Assembly (NCBI GenBank): GCA_011319805.1
Contig: SJRY01000033.1
Coordinates: 1 to 46,579 of the forward strand
DNA length: 46,579 nucleotides
Direction: 5' to 3'
DNA from: Macrocybe gigantea
Lineage: Eukaryota; Basidiomycota; Agaricomycetes; Agaricales; Callistosporiaceae
The notes beneath the pieces were generated by a model that worked only from the letters and a program-made list of their open reading frames with translations, had not been told where the DNA came from and did no database searches. Of the stretch, positions 37,101 to 46,579 are shown piece after piece; the first letter of the stretch is position 1; each line of letters opens with the position of its first letter. The position numbers and the translations under genes were made by a program.

Positions 37101-39089
37101 GAGACAATGTTGGCGGTTTTCCATTCTCTCAACAAACCATCAATAAAATTCTCCCAGGTGACTTTGAGATTCCTCCCAGGAGTAGCATTGTCCCAATCTG
37201 GCTGAAACGCCAAGGGATCGCCACCCTTGCTCAACTCCACAATAGCTGCCTTCTCAATCTCATGCATGGTCAACTCCGCCTCTTGAAAGATATGCGTGAC
37301 ACGAGTGAAATAAAAGCTCGGAAGCCGTAGTAAGATATGCAGATAAATTTGACGGGGAATGGTATCTGTTAGGAAAAAGAAAAGAAGCTGCCTCAAAGAC
37401 CTGCGTTTTGTAGGTCCAGCGTAGGAATAGACCAAGTAAGGATCTGGGTATGGCGTGGCATATTCGTCGGGATACGACACAGGCTTAGGCTGCGAAGGCG
37501 GCTGCGAAGACACGGAAGGACGAAATGGGTTGACCGGGACATAAGGTGGTGTCTGCATCTCCTGACGCAGAGTATTTGGCACAATGTGAGGTGCTTGCTG
37601 TCTAGATGGACCCGTGCTTCCTTCATCGGAATTGACCGACGACCGTCTATTCTCTTGAACGATGATGACGGGGGGAGCCTGCGGAATTACTGGAGGAGGG
37701 ACTATAATTGATGGCGGCGAACGTGGAGGGCTTGAATGATGTATGCGCGGAATGATGGGGATAGTATGACGACGATTCGTTGAAGTTAGGTCTGGAATGA
37801 TGGGAGATTGCAGCCTCGGGGTATGATAGGTCGTTGAACGACAGTAGGATGCACAGACACGGACGGCCTCCGATGGGGCGGCGTGGGTACAGAAGGGACG
37901 CGATATGGATAACCAGACGGCCACGGAGGTTGTTCGATTGCAACAGGAGGCGTAGGGACTCGTGGAGAGTTGCCGTAAGAATATTCAATCGGGCGAGGAG
38001 TGACAATGTGAGGTTCCGAGAATGAATGCCGTCGAGGACGCCTTGTATACGAATAGTCTGGTGATCGAAGCCTCTGTGGACGTGGTAGGTCAACAGGCGT
38101 ATCTGTAATTGAAGACCTTCGACTGCGCCGTCGTCGCATACGAGAATCAGAGTCTGGCGATGGAGAACGCGATGGACGGGTTCGTCGCGCCTCAGAACGG
38201 TCGGGAAACACTGGTCGAAGTACAGGCTGGACGACAGCCGGCGTCCCCGATCCGGAATGCCTTCGGGTTCGTGGCGCACGTTTAGGAGAAGGACGTCGTG
38301 GAATGGGTTGTTGTACGACATCAGGAGATGTTGACCGTTCGCGTGGGCGCCTAGTCCGGGGAGGATACTCCGGCGACTGAGGTCGAGAAAGCGGTTGAAT
38401 AGCAGCAGGCGAGAGCGGTCGTGATACGGGTTGTACGATTACAGGAGATTCCGGCGTCCGAGGTCTCTCGAAGCGGGCGTCTCGTAAGAATTATCAAAGG
38501 ACGAAGGCCTAGGAGCAGGTTGTGCCGCAACAGGAGAAACGGGAGATTCCGACCTCCGTAGATGTTGGATGATAGCCTCATAATCAGGTGATGGAGGCAA
38601 TGGGCGGGGTATGACTATATCAGGAGGCTGCGTTGGTGCCGGTAACGGATTTCCAAAACTGGACCCAGATGATTCACGGTTTCTAGGAGGTCGGACCACC
38701 GTGCTGGGCGGTCGCGAAGGATGTGCGCCGGTTGCTCGCGTCACCGAACTGGATTCCGTCCCGGGACTGCTAAGCCTTATGGGTGATTCAGTGGATGAAG
38801 ACTCGGGATATTCAGGTTCCGGGACGGGCGAAGCAAGTCTGGGCACCGGCGGGGGTGGGACAATGTGAGGCGGTCCCGACGGTTGTGGCGTCCTTTCATC
38901 CCCTTGATGGCGTTGTTGACGCGTCTGCGAGCTGTTGGCTGGCTGGGAGCTGTCGATCGTCACGACGATGGGTCGTCCGCTCGCATTGTTGATGACCACG
39001 GGCTGTGAGTCAGCGGCTTCGATGCGCACTGAGCCGTGAAACGCGCGCGAGGTCATATCGTGGGCAGGAGGAGAGGGTGTGCGAGACAT
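34115..39089 (-). CDS. large membrane protein with Pro-rich and Arg/Ser-rich disordered regions
   Basis: Five exons are in phase: 39089-37086, 37040-36872, 36816-36740, 36683-35867 and 35812-34115. With one base added at G3 38475-38477 and one at G4 37818-37821 the total is 1,589 codons. The N-terminal half is disordered and rich in Pro, Ser and Arg. A central block starts W-E-N-F-I-D-G-L-L-R-E-W-K-T and carries about four or five membrane segments: I-V-S-V-L-L-L-S, Y-S-L-I-C-A-L-M-S-L-I-F-G, W-V-M-L-A-M-P-A-I-W-L and I-I-L-Y-I-F-C-I-M-C-F-V-W. Then come Tyr/Pro-rich repeats, a folded segment (about 35812-35480) and a long RS-dipeptide region (about 35040-34650). I recall similar unnamed agaricomycete proteins. 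Function is unknown. The introns fall inside the membrane block. Confidence 0.8.
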
Positions 39090-39288
39090 TGCTAGGTCGC
39101 TAGAAGGTGGATGACGGTCGTCGAACGCGGTGGGGAAAATTTGAGGCAGGGGAAGTAACGTGGATTTGCGGGCGTCTCCATATTTGAGATAATCAACAAA
39201 GTTTTCGGTTCGCTGGCTGTGGCTGTGTAGGCGCTTCGCGCAAGAATGAACCTGTCTGATCTGTGGGACCGCAAAGGACCTTTGAAGG
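39090..39288. promoter_or_regulatory. promoter gap between the Ras-like gene and the membrane protein gene
   Basis: A 199-base spacer in a head-to-tail pair on the minus strand. It must hold the end of the Ras-like gene and the start signals of the membrane protein gene. Confidence 0.4.
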
Positions 39289-40126
39289 TTAAGCGAAGCA
39301 ACTGCTCCCAAAGCACAACATCCCTTTCAGTCCACCGTGCGACCAAGGCCCATTCGTAACTTGACCTCTTTCTCCCGACATCCGAGCAATCTTCACCATC
39401 ACGGCTTCGATGTTTTCTCCAGTCTGTGCGGAGGTCTCGAAGAATTCACATCCCAACTCGTATGCCAGTCTAGCGCCGCTTCGTAAGGCACGACCCTTTC
39501 GTGCCTCAGATCACATTTACTTCCGACAAGCACGAAAGGAACGTCTGGATCGGCCTTGGTTTGACGAATCTGCTTGCAGTAATTCACAAGATTTTCGAAG
39601 CTTTGTCGCTGGTCCACGGAATATAGAAGGATGAAGCCTTGGCTGCGCCTGGACACGGAATTGGTGACAAGGGTGTCTTTCGGCAGATAGGGAACTCATC
39701 GTTTACCGAATGCTCTGCTCAATACTACCATAACACGCTGAGATAGTCCCGAGTCGGTTTATCTCGTCAGGTGCAAACATGAATTACTTACTGTGAATAT
39801 CCCAATTATCGTACAAGATAATAGTCATGGCCTCACGGCCGATTCGGATGTCCTTGCAACGTTCTGAATGAATCGGCGTTTTCTGAATGAAAAGTGTCGT
39901 TAAATCAAAAGCCGATGAGAATCGGAAAACGACTATACATCAGCAAAAGCATCAACGAAATGACCGTCCACAAACTGTAGTACTGATAACCTGAGCATAT
40001 TGCGAATGGGGTTCTGAAGGCAGGAAATCTTACACAATGCATGAAAGTGGTCTTACCGACCTTCTCGTCACCAACGAGCAGAATTCTCCATTCCTTCTTC
40101 CTAGCCCTGCGTCGCAGGAGAGCCAT
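39289..40126 (-). CDS. atypical Ras-like small GTPase
   Basis: Exons are 40126-40034, 39974-39939, 39882-39792 and 39714-39289. The P-loop is G-D-E-K-V-G-K-T. The exon-2 text F-V-D-G-H-F-V-D-A-F sits where switch I is expected. The switch II site reads L-Y-D-N-W-D-I-H, so the usual D-T-A-G is replaced. The G4 motif is G-S-K-C-D-L instead of N-K-x-D. G5 is E-T-S-A-Q-T. No C-terminal CAAX box is visible; the protein ends G-S-S-C-F-A. The frame breaks at G3 39671-39673 and CC 39476-39477. Each is repaired by one base, giving 216 codons. With D-N-W-D in place of D-T-A-G, a fast-cycling or GTP-locked switch is possible, but that is inference. Confidence 0.75.
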
Positions 40127-40674
40127 GCTGAAAAGCCCTAGAAGATGAAAAGCAGAAGCTGTATTCCCCTCTGACGAGTCAGGAAAGCATATGCGCTCCT
40201 GAGCAACCCTAGGACATAGCCCTGACAGGTTGACAAGCCAACAGAACATTCTCTGCTTCTCTCAGTCGTTCGGCATGTTCACGAAGAAACAAAGACACTG
40301 TCGGCGGAATCCCCTGCATCGTGATCCACGGCCATACTGCAACCTGATTGTGACTTGCGCATGCAATGAATCTGATGGCTGACATCCGACAGGCGGGTTT
40401 CAACCGATGGGGTCCGTGATGCATGTCATTTCGCTTTCATGTCGGGTATGGGAATGATGCCGGCGCCGGAGATGCATGGTGGTCCGCTGAGGGGCATTCG
40501 GGTTCGGAGCTGGACAGAGACAACGTTGTAGCGCGAAGCCGGAGGAGATCAGCCACGATCATCAGACCCGAGTTTTCATCTGTTGTCAGAGTCCCCGACG
40601 ACTACATAAGTTTACGGCAGGCGGCCAATTCCCTCTTCAAATTGCCATTCATCGACGGACCTACGACCAGTGCT
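40127..40674. promoter_or_regulatory. divergent region between the Ras-like gene and PPC ligase
   Basis: The frame of the ligase is open upstream to an ATG at 40423, adding 84 residues without family support. I treat this as 5' leader, although an extended N-terminus cannot be excluded. Confidence 0.4.
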
Positions 40675-42163
40675 ATGTACAGCGAGGAATCGCCCACGAC
40701 GTTCTCAGCCGAGGAATATTTTGCCACACAACCGCCACCGCCAACGCTCGATCATGACATCAAGACCGTCCGAGAGTTCGTGGCCAGACAGAACAGAGAA
40801 GGCCGAAACGTTGTCCTAGTGACGGTGCGTACGGACCTGCCCATTCATCAGTTCCTTCGTTCGTGACAAGCGGCATCATTCAGAGCGGCGGAACGACAGT
40901 GCCCCTGGAGCTCAACGTGTGAGCACATCCACTTGTTTTGTCGTCCCCCGACCCCCGCGCGTAGACCGCGAAAGAAAAAAACTCATAAAAATAAAAATGG
41001 CCCGTTTCTAGCGTGCGCTTCCTCGACAATTTCAGCGCCGGTGCGCCATTCCAAGCCTTCCCAATGTCGATATGCTGACATGCTACTGTCAATGCTCCCG
41101 CTCATTTGCACAGGCACGCGAGGCGCGACCTCGGCAGAGTACTTCCTCAAATCCGGCTACGCCGTCATCTTCATGCACCGGCAGTTCAGTTTGCAGCCTT
41201 TCAGTCGGCACTACTCGCACTCTACCAACCCGTTTCTCGACTTTCTGCAGATCGAGCCGCCCAAGAGCCCTAGAACTCACGACGGAGACGGCGACGGAGC
41301 CGACGCTCACAACGGTGAGGCAGACGACGGCGGAAGCGGGACGGCGTCCCCGCCCGAGATATGCGTCACACGCGCGATGCGCGCTGACCTGCTCGAGGTG
41401 CTCACTGCGTACAAAAGCGTACACGCCGCGGGGACGCTCCTCACGCTCACCTTCGTCACCGTGAACGACTACCTCTGGCTCCTCCGCGCGCTCAGCCACG
41501 AACTCGCCGCGCTGAGGCGGCACGCGCTGTACTACCTCGCCGCTGCCGTGAGCGACTTCTTTCTACCTCGACAGAGAATGGTGAGTCCCAGTCTTGTCCT
41601 GCCGGGCAAGGAAAAACGCTCTCAACTCGACTAACCAACATACAGTCGGAGCACAAGATCCAATCCGGGAAAGGCAGCCTGCACATCGAGATGGACCAAG
41701 TGCCAAAGATCCTAAAGCCCATGGTGGACGAATGGAGCAAGGAAGCGTTCATCGTGTCGTTCAAGGCACCTACCTCCTCTCCATCCGCACGCTGATCTCT
41801 TACAAAACTTCATTCGAATAGCTCGAAACAGACCCGGAACTGCTCATCCCAAAGGCACGCACTGCATTAGAGCGGTACGGCCATCAAGTCGTGATCGGCA
41901 ACGACCTCCACCGGCGCAAGTTTGAAGTAGTCTTCGTCTCGCGCAAGCTCTCGCCCTCTCGCCCTCCTTCTGTCTCGCATCCCCTACCAGACGACACGCA
42001 ACTAGACGGTACCGCGTTTCCACAATTCGAATTCGTCGAGTCGTGGCTCCGCATTGACCCCTCCTCCACCTCGCCAACAACCCACCACCCGAAGGAGATC
42101 GAGGAGGACATTGTCGCGGAGCTCGTACGGCGACATCAGCTCTGGATCCAAGGAAAGGACTAG
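40675..42163 (+). CDS. CAB2: phosphopantothenate-cysteine ligase
   Basis: Six exons (40675-40824, 40884-40918, 41012-41040, 41114-41580, 41646-41765, 41822-42163) give an uninterrupted 380-residue protein. It couples 4'-phosphopantothenate to cysteine in coenzyme A synthesis. Landmarks are [23 protein letters not shown] (nucleotide-binding region), [10 protein letters not shown] and the late N-D-L-H-R-R. An Asp/Gly-rich insert (about 41275-41345) is an elaboration in this copy. The fifth intron (41766-41821) has a GC donor (AAG-GCACCT) and TAG acceptor, and no GT donor keeps the frame. The N-terminus [11 protein letters not shown] is typical of fungal forms, supporting the ATG at 40675. Confidence 0.92.
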
Positions 42164-42453
42164 AGCCAGACCAGCTTTTTTCCCCTTTTATGCAAAAAGG
42201 ATCATCACTATCTATTGCTTACCTATCACCTGGACGGAATTTCGAAATAAGTATATACACAGGACTGGTCCGGAACACACAACAGCACAAAATTTGAAAA
42301 AAAAAAAACTAGTCGGAGCATGGAGGTAGGGGTAGGGGGGTATCGTGCAACAATGCTCATGCAGGTCAATATGTATGTACATGTAGATGCTGTAATAAAA
42401 TATAAAGGGAAGGGTCACCTCGTATTCCTCTAAACCGGACGGGCGATTAAAAA
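42164..42453. terminator. convergent 3' ends with A-rich tract
   Basis: Separates the ligase gene (+) and the Sec2-like gene (-). The A run at 42297-42308 and AATAAA-like words (AATAAAAT at 42393-42400) fit polyadenylation signals. No coding frame was recognised. Confidence 0.4.
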
Positions 42454-45400
42454 TTAGGCCTGCTTCACGCCGCCCACCCTAGCCCAAAACATCTGCTCCC
42501 GCAGCTTGACCAGCTCCTTCCACGTCCGTTCCTCCCACGTCGCCTCGCCAACATATATCTCCCCGTTGTTCTCGCAGTCCTCCTTTTTGCTGTCGATTTC
42601 TATCGCCACAGGGCTCGCTGTATCCTGCTTCACTTCTGGGGTGCTTCATTGGTCCGACGGCTCGCTTCATCAGGCTTCTCGGCAGCGACAGTGTCAGGCA
42701 TCCCAGCATCAGCCCTGTCCTTGTCCTTGACCTCATCGACTCCTGCGTCATGCGACGCGCCTGTTGCAGGGTCTACCTTGGTACGGCCGTTCTCGCTCGA
42801 CTGGGGGATGCCCGTAGTGAGGACACCTGCTTCTGTTGTGGGGCATGTTCCGGGGCGATCTCGCGTTTCTCGTCCACGGGTGACGTGGGTCGCTCGGCCT
42901 CAGTTGATAGCTCCTCAGCGCTCTCCCCCTTCTTAGCACTCTCCTCCAGAGCTGGCTCTCCCGTCTCTCCGTCTTCTCCGTCTACCGACTTCTCACCAAC
43001 CGCCTCCCTGCCTTTCTCCTTCTCCCCACCCTCCATCACGGCCTCCTCCGCCTTCGGCTCTGCCTTCTCCTTCAACCTCTCCTCATGTCGCTCCTTTGGC
43101 AGATCCTCATTAGCCGGCAGTACGTCACTTGTCCTCCCACCCGGAGGCGACACCATCCCTGACGCGTCTGCCGCGGGTGCTGGAGGAGGACTAACTGGCG
43201 TACCCGGCCTCGAATGACTCCCACTGCCCTCGGCTCTCGACGGCCGCGGCGCACGCGCAACCGCCCGGCGCGGGAGCGGCGGTGGCGTCGGGCTCAGGGG
43301 CGCCCTCGACTGAGTCGCAATAGGTGCGGCAAAAGAAGGAGCAGCCGTGAGTTGCTCGCCCAACAATGGCGTCCCGGACGCGACTCCGGGAGAGGCACAT
43401 TGGCCGGTGTGAGTGGCCGGCGCGGCGGTCGAGGGGGTGGGGGCGGTGGGGACAAATTGACGCTGAACAGGGTCTCAGGGAGCGCCACATTCTCCGCGCC
43501 TGTGCTTTCGCTGTCGTTGTTCAAGTTGATCACCACAGGCTGGGACTGCTGTGATGGCGGTGGGACACTGGGACTGGACTGCCGCCGGACATCGCTCCGT
43601 TTGGGGAGCGGCGGCGGCACGGGTGTGCCGATGAGGGAACTGGCGCATTGGTTGCGTGGGCCGCTGCGACAGACGGGTGGGTTGGCGGTGGAGGCAGGCG
43701 GGCCTGTCTCGGTTCTGATGCTGGAGGAGGCGGAAGCGGCGCCTGTTGCTGTTGCTGCGCCACGGCGGCGGCGGCAGTCTTCTTCGCCTTCTCCTTATCA
43801 CTCTCTCCCCAGCTCGCCGCCTTGCCGCCCAGCGCACTCGCCATGCCCCAGAGGCCCCTTCTCCTCGGCGGCACGGGCGGTTTCTCGGCCGGCGCCGGTG
43901 CCGGTGCCGTGATAGTGGGTGGGGGCAGGAACATGGGAATCTCCTCGTCCCAGACTTTCTCGATGATGCCTGTACGGACAAACGCCCAGAGACTACACGT
44001 TGTACGGAGGCGCGCGAGGCACCAGTTGCTCGTGCAGAGTGGATAGATAGTGCTCGACTGCGAGTTCGAGTGCGAATGGGTGGGCGGATGCGTATGCGAG
44101 TGCGAGTGATATGGCGCGTAGTACACGTCCATCTGAGCAGAAGATGAGGATGATGATGGCGCAGTCGAGTTGGCCCGCGACATGGGTAGGGTGTGGAGGA
44201 CGTGCTACTCGACGAGGATGCGATGCGGAAGATGTGGATCTGCGGCGGGAAGCCGTCCCTAGATGCCTGCCTGGCGAGGCGCGGAGGGGAAGGAGGCCTA
44301 GATCCGGAAGAACCAGGTTGTGGCTGCGAGTTTCTCTTGAACAACGCCGTTGACCATGACATTGAGCTGGAGCTAGCATTCGACGTGGATGCCTGGGTGT
44401 CCGAGGGAGAAAGGATAGATGTGCCGCAAAGTGCACAGGAGACGTTGTTGGTGCTGCTGTTGTAGCCAGAGATTGTGTGCGGCGACGAGCCGTGCAATAG
44501 CACAGAAGACGAAATGGGTTCGATGGTCAACTGACCGTTGTGTATTGCAGAAAGTACTGAACGACGGGTCAGCCAGTTCAACGACGGCGCGAGATCCAGA
44601 CGAACAGTGGGTTCACTGCACCGACGACTTAGCATCAGCTCCAAATTTAGAAATGAAGCAAAGCCACTGACGAGTCCTCGAGATTGAGTCGCGCAAGAAA
44701 AGGCAGCTGCAGCAGTGCCGTCATCGCCGGTGGGTGCGGCGTCGATGGATGTATCGTCCGCAGGTGCGCGACAAACAGAAGGAACTCCTGGTACGGCAGA
44801 TGTGTACTCAGCAAACACAAAGGCCGGTGTACATCGCCTGCATCACGCGCCCCCCACTTGCCCTTGCCCATCACAACCTCCATATCCCTCATCCTTTTGT
44901 CAGTTTCATCCTTCACCGCCTGCAGAGCCTGCATCTGCTGCTGCATAACGGAGACGGCCTCCTCTGCGCCTTTGAGTGCCCGCTGCGCATCCCGACCTTT
45001 TCCTCGCTCAAGTGTTGTGCATACCGCGCCTCGGCAACCATCGTGTTCGCCTGTGCGAACAGAGATGCGCTCAGGTCATCGAGGTCCTTCTCGATATCCG
45101 CCCGAGCGCTCTCGGCTTGCCCACGCTGCGCGGCCTCCTCCGTCGCCCTCTCCATCAGGCGATTCAGCTCGGCCGTGACGTGGTCCTTTTCGACGAGGAG
45201 CCCTGTGTTCAAGGCCGAGAGATGCTGCGTGCGTTCCAGCTCGAGCTGCGAGATCCGCAGTGATGACGAGCGTAGGTTGGCGGACGCTACATGGAGGTCA
45301 TCTTCCAAATCGGAGACGCGGTCATAAGATTTGACGAGCTTGTTGTTCAGCTCAGTGACCTGACCGAATAGATCCTGCACCTGTCCCCGCAGAGACGATA

Positions 45401-45562
45401 TGACCATTTCGTGCGCCTCGGGGTCCGTCACTTTTCTTTGGTGGCCACTATGTCTCGGATTGTCGTGTCCATTGACTTTTGGTTAATGGCCCAGTCAAGA
45501 ATTTCTGGTTCTGCATCGTCAAGGGCTTTCTGCTGCTGCGTTTCGTGGGGCAGTTCCGTCAT
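42454..45562 (-). CDS. SEC2: Sec2-type Rab guanine nucleotide exchange factor
   Basis: Two exons (45562-44672, 44615-42454). After a short N-terminus (M-T-E-L-P-H-E-T-Q) a Sec2 coiled coil follows (L-R-G-Q-V-Q-D-L-F-G-Q-V-T-E-L-N-N-K-L, Y-D-R-V-S-D-L-E-D, M-Q-Q-Q-M-Q-A-L). The part after the coil carries Y-Q-E-F-L-L-F-V-A-H-L-R and I-Y-P-L-C-T-S-N-W-C-L-A-R-L-R-T-T-C-S-L-W. A long Pro-rich, then Glu/Lys-rich linker leads to a conserved end (T-W-E-E-R-T-W-K-E-L-V-K-L-R-E-Q). Sec2 activates the Rab Sec4 for exocytosis. The assembled frame breaks at seven places (45432, 44994, 44189, 43628, 43373, 42826, 42638). Each is mended by one base, six of them G or C, giving 1,020 codons. The ATG at 45562 lies beyond the first of these breaks. 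Confidence 0.85.
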
Positions 45563-46110
45563 ATATGCGGAGAAGTGGCAAGAGTTATGCGCTGCGAGAG
45601 GGGACAGTCGTCGAGGATGAGCTCAAAGTCCTACGTTGGCAAACTCACATTACGTAAGGGACGAGATTTGCTAACGCGATTTGTGCAACAGTAATACGCT
45701 CAGGCTTTGCAGGCCCGTTCTGGAATCGTTGGACTCCTTCAGCTCACTTCCATGAGGGTGTTGAAAAGAAGGAAGATTATCACGATAAATTTTCGCTTTA
45801 GCGCTTTGCGTTGGGTAGATACTGTACAGACGCAAGCACTCATCATGTTATAGGCGCGAAAGTTGGATGGTGTCCGGCCATCTTGAATATTTCTCTTCGA
45901 CAGGATATCCGCCTGAACCTAGCCTTATCAGCCATTTGGGCTGCAACTTTGAACGTTCTTCAGGCACACCATATTGCGAAATCAGTTGTATTCATGAACG
46001 TACAAAGACCTTACTCTATCTCTATACCTCTCACAATGCATTTTGTCCACGGCGCTACAGCATCCTGACAGAGCAAAAACGTGCGACAAAGATCGTCGGA
46101 CGCAGTCACT
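45563..46110. other. intergenic region upstream of the Sec2-like gene
   Basis: Contains the Sec2-like promoter and the 3' region of the kinase gene. Open frames at 45811-46068 and 45867-46118 lack motifs. Confidence 0.45.
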
Positions 46111-46579
46111 TTACTTGACCAGCAGCAATGTCTCCAGCTCTTCAATCGTCATGTCAGATGCAACAGAGGTACGGAATCGCGGAGATTTGAACACCTCTTC
46201 GTCGTTCAAAGGTCGATGGTCTTGAGGTGCAACGCTCTCCATCCTTTCCACCACCCTCGCGAATGGTAAGACGGTCTTTCGGATCCTGCGTCCAGCTCTC
46301 GGTGATGATTTTCCAGATCCCATCGGTCAAGCCCATGCCTTGCACGCTTGGCTTGTCTTGTGCGGACGGAGCGGCCGCTCGCCGTGCGACACCTTGACGA
46401 TGACGGCGGTGTCGTTCAGGATGTCTTTGAAAGGAATCTCTCCCGTAAAGATCTGTCCCGCCAGCAGTCACAGTTAGTCAGGATCTTGTTTTGGTCGACG
46501 GGCCCATTCGCACCTCATAGGCTACGTATCCCCATGCGTAGACGTCGTTTGTCTTCTCAGGCCTCACATCGTCGAACAA
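46111..46579 (-). CDS. protein kinase, C-terminal part only (continues past the window)
   Basis: Exon parts 46579-46514 and 46452-46111 are joined by an intron with GTGCGA donor and ACAG acceptor. The text D-V-R-P-E-K-T-N-D-V-Y-A-W-G-Y-V-A-Y-E corresponds to subdomain IX, where a D-V-Y-(S/A)-(W/F)-G pattern is typical of tyrosine-kinase-like Ser/Thr kinases of Agaricomycetes. I-F-T-G-E-I-P-F follows, then W-K-I-I-T-E-S-W and D-P-K-D-R-L-T-I-R-E, the subdomain XI arginine region. The tail is about 40 residues, ending at TAA 46113-46111. Frame breaks sit in the runs near 46335 (one G missing) and 46254-46256 (one extra base). The ATP-binding and catalytic loops lie outside the window. Confidence 0.75.

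Overview
This window looks like an agaricomycete (mushroom-forming basidiomycete) chromosome. The conserved genes are cut by many short introns of about 45-70 bases with GTRNGT donors and YAG acceptors. They include basidiomycete-style proteins: a Fus3/Kss1-type MAP kinase, a HET-C protein with a Gly/Pro-rich tail, a Sec2-type Rab exchange factor and a proline/RS-rich membrane protein. The transposon-derived pieces resemble multi-copy families I remember from Agaricomycetes. No bacterial features were seen.

Layout. Bases 1-6484 hold a nearly complete Ty3/gypsy chromovirus on the + strand: LTR, gag, protease, RT, RNase H, integrase, chromodomain, a third small ORF, polypurine tract and LTR. 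About the first 23 bases of the 5' LTR lie outside the window. Bases 6485-16200 are an accessory, CpG-poor region. It contains two decayed multi-exon genes, a second, much more decayed gypsy gag on the - strand, palindromic GGCCAAGCC repeats, a pair of diverged direct repeats with an (ATT)n tract, and a zinc-ribbon-like gene fragment. From about 16.5 kb onward the sequence is CpG-rich, gene-dense and conserved. In order: a putative p31comet/MAD2L1BP-like gene (-), an uncharacterised 193-residue gene (-), an unclear coding region (-), a pheromone-type MAP kinase (+), a palindromic MITE, a G3BP-like NTF2/RRM protein (-), het-C (+), an F-box/LRR-like protein (+), a 1,588-residue membrane protein (-), an atypical Ras-like GTPase (-), phosphopantothenate-cysteine ligase (+), a Sec2-type RabGEF (-) and the 3' end of a protein kinase (-).

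The strongest overall signal is technical but decisive for anyone using this sequence. At least fifteen positions in conserved genes, plus one in the retroelement pol, break the frame in a way that is repaired by adding a single base, nearly always in a G or C run. After those corrections the summed exon lengths of five broken genes become multiples of three and known family motifs line up. These genes are probably intact in the organism. By contrast, the accessory region also carries CpG-to-TpG changes and in-frame TGA codons that look like real mutational decay.

The most interesting biology is in the retroelement: a canonical GGGTTTT slippery heptamer in the gag/pol overlap, and an unbroken extra ORF that starts inside the pol stop codon (ATGA). 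The 23-exon het-C gene has a 6-base microexon and two GC-AG introns. The Ras-like protein lacks the DTAG motif. The gene at 8.6 kb carries a tandemly duplicated 84-base exon.
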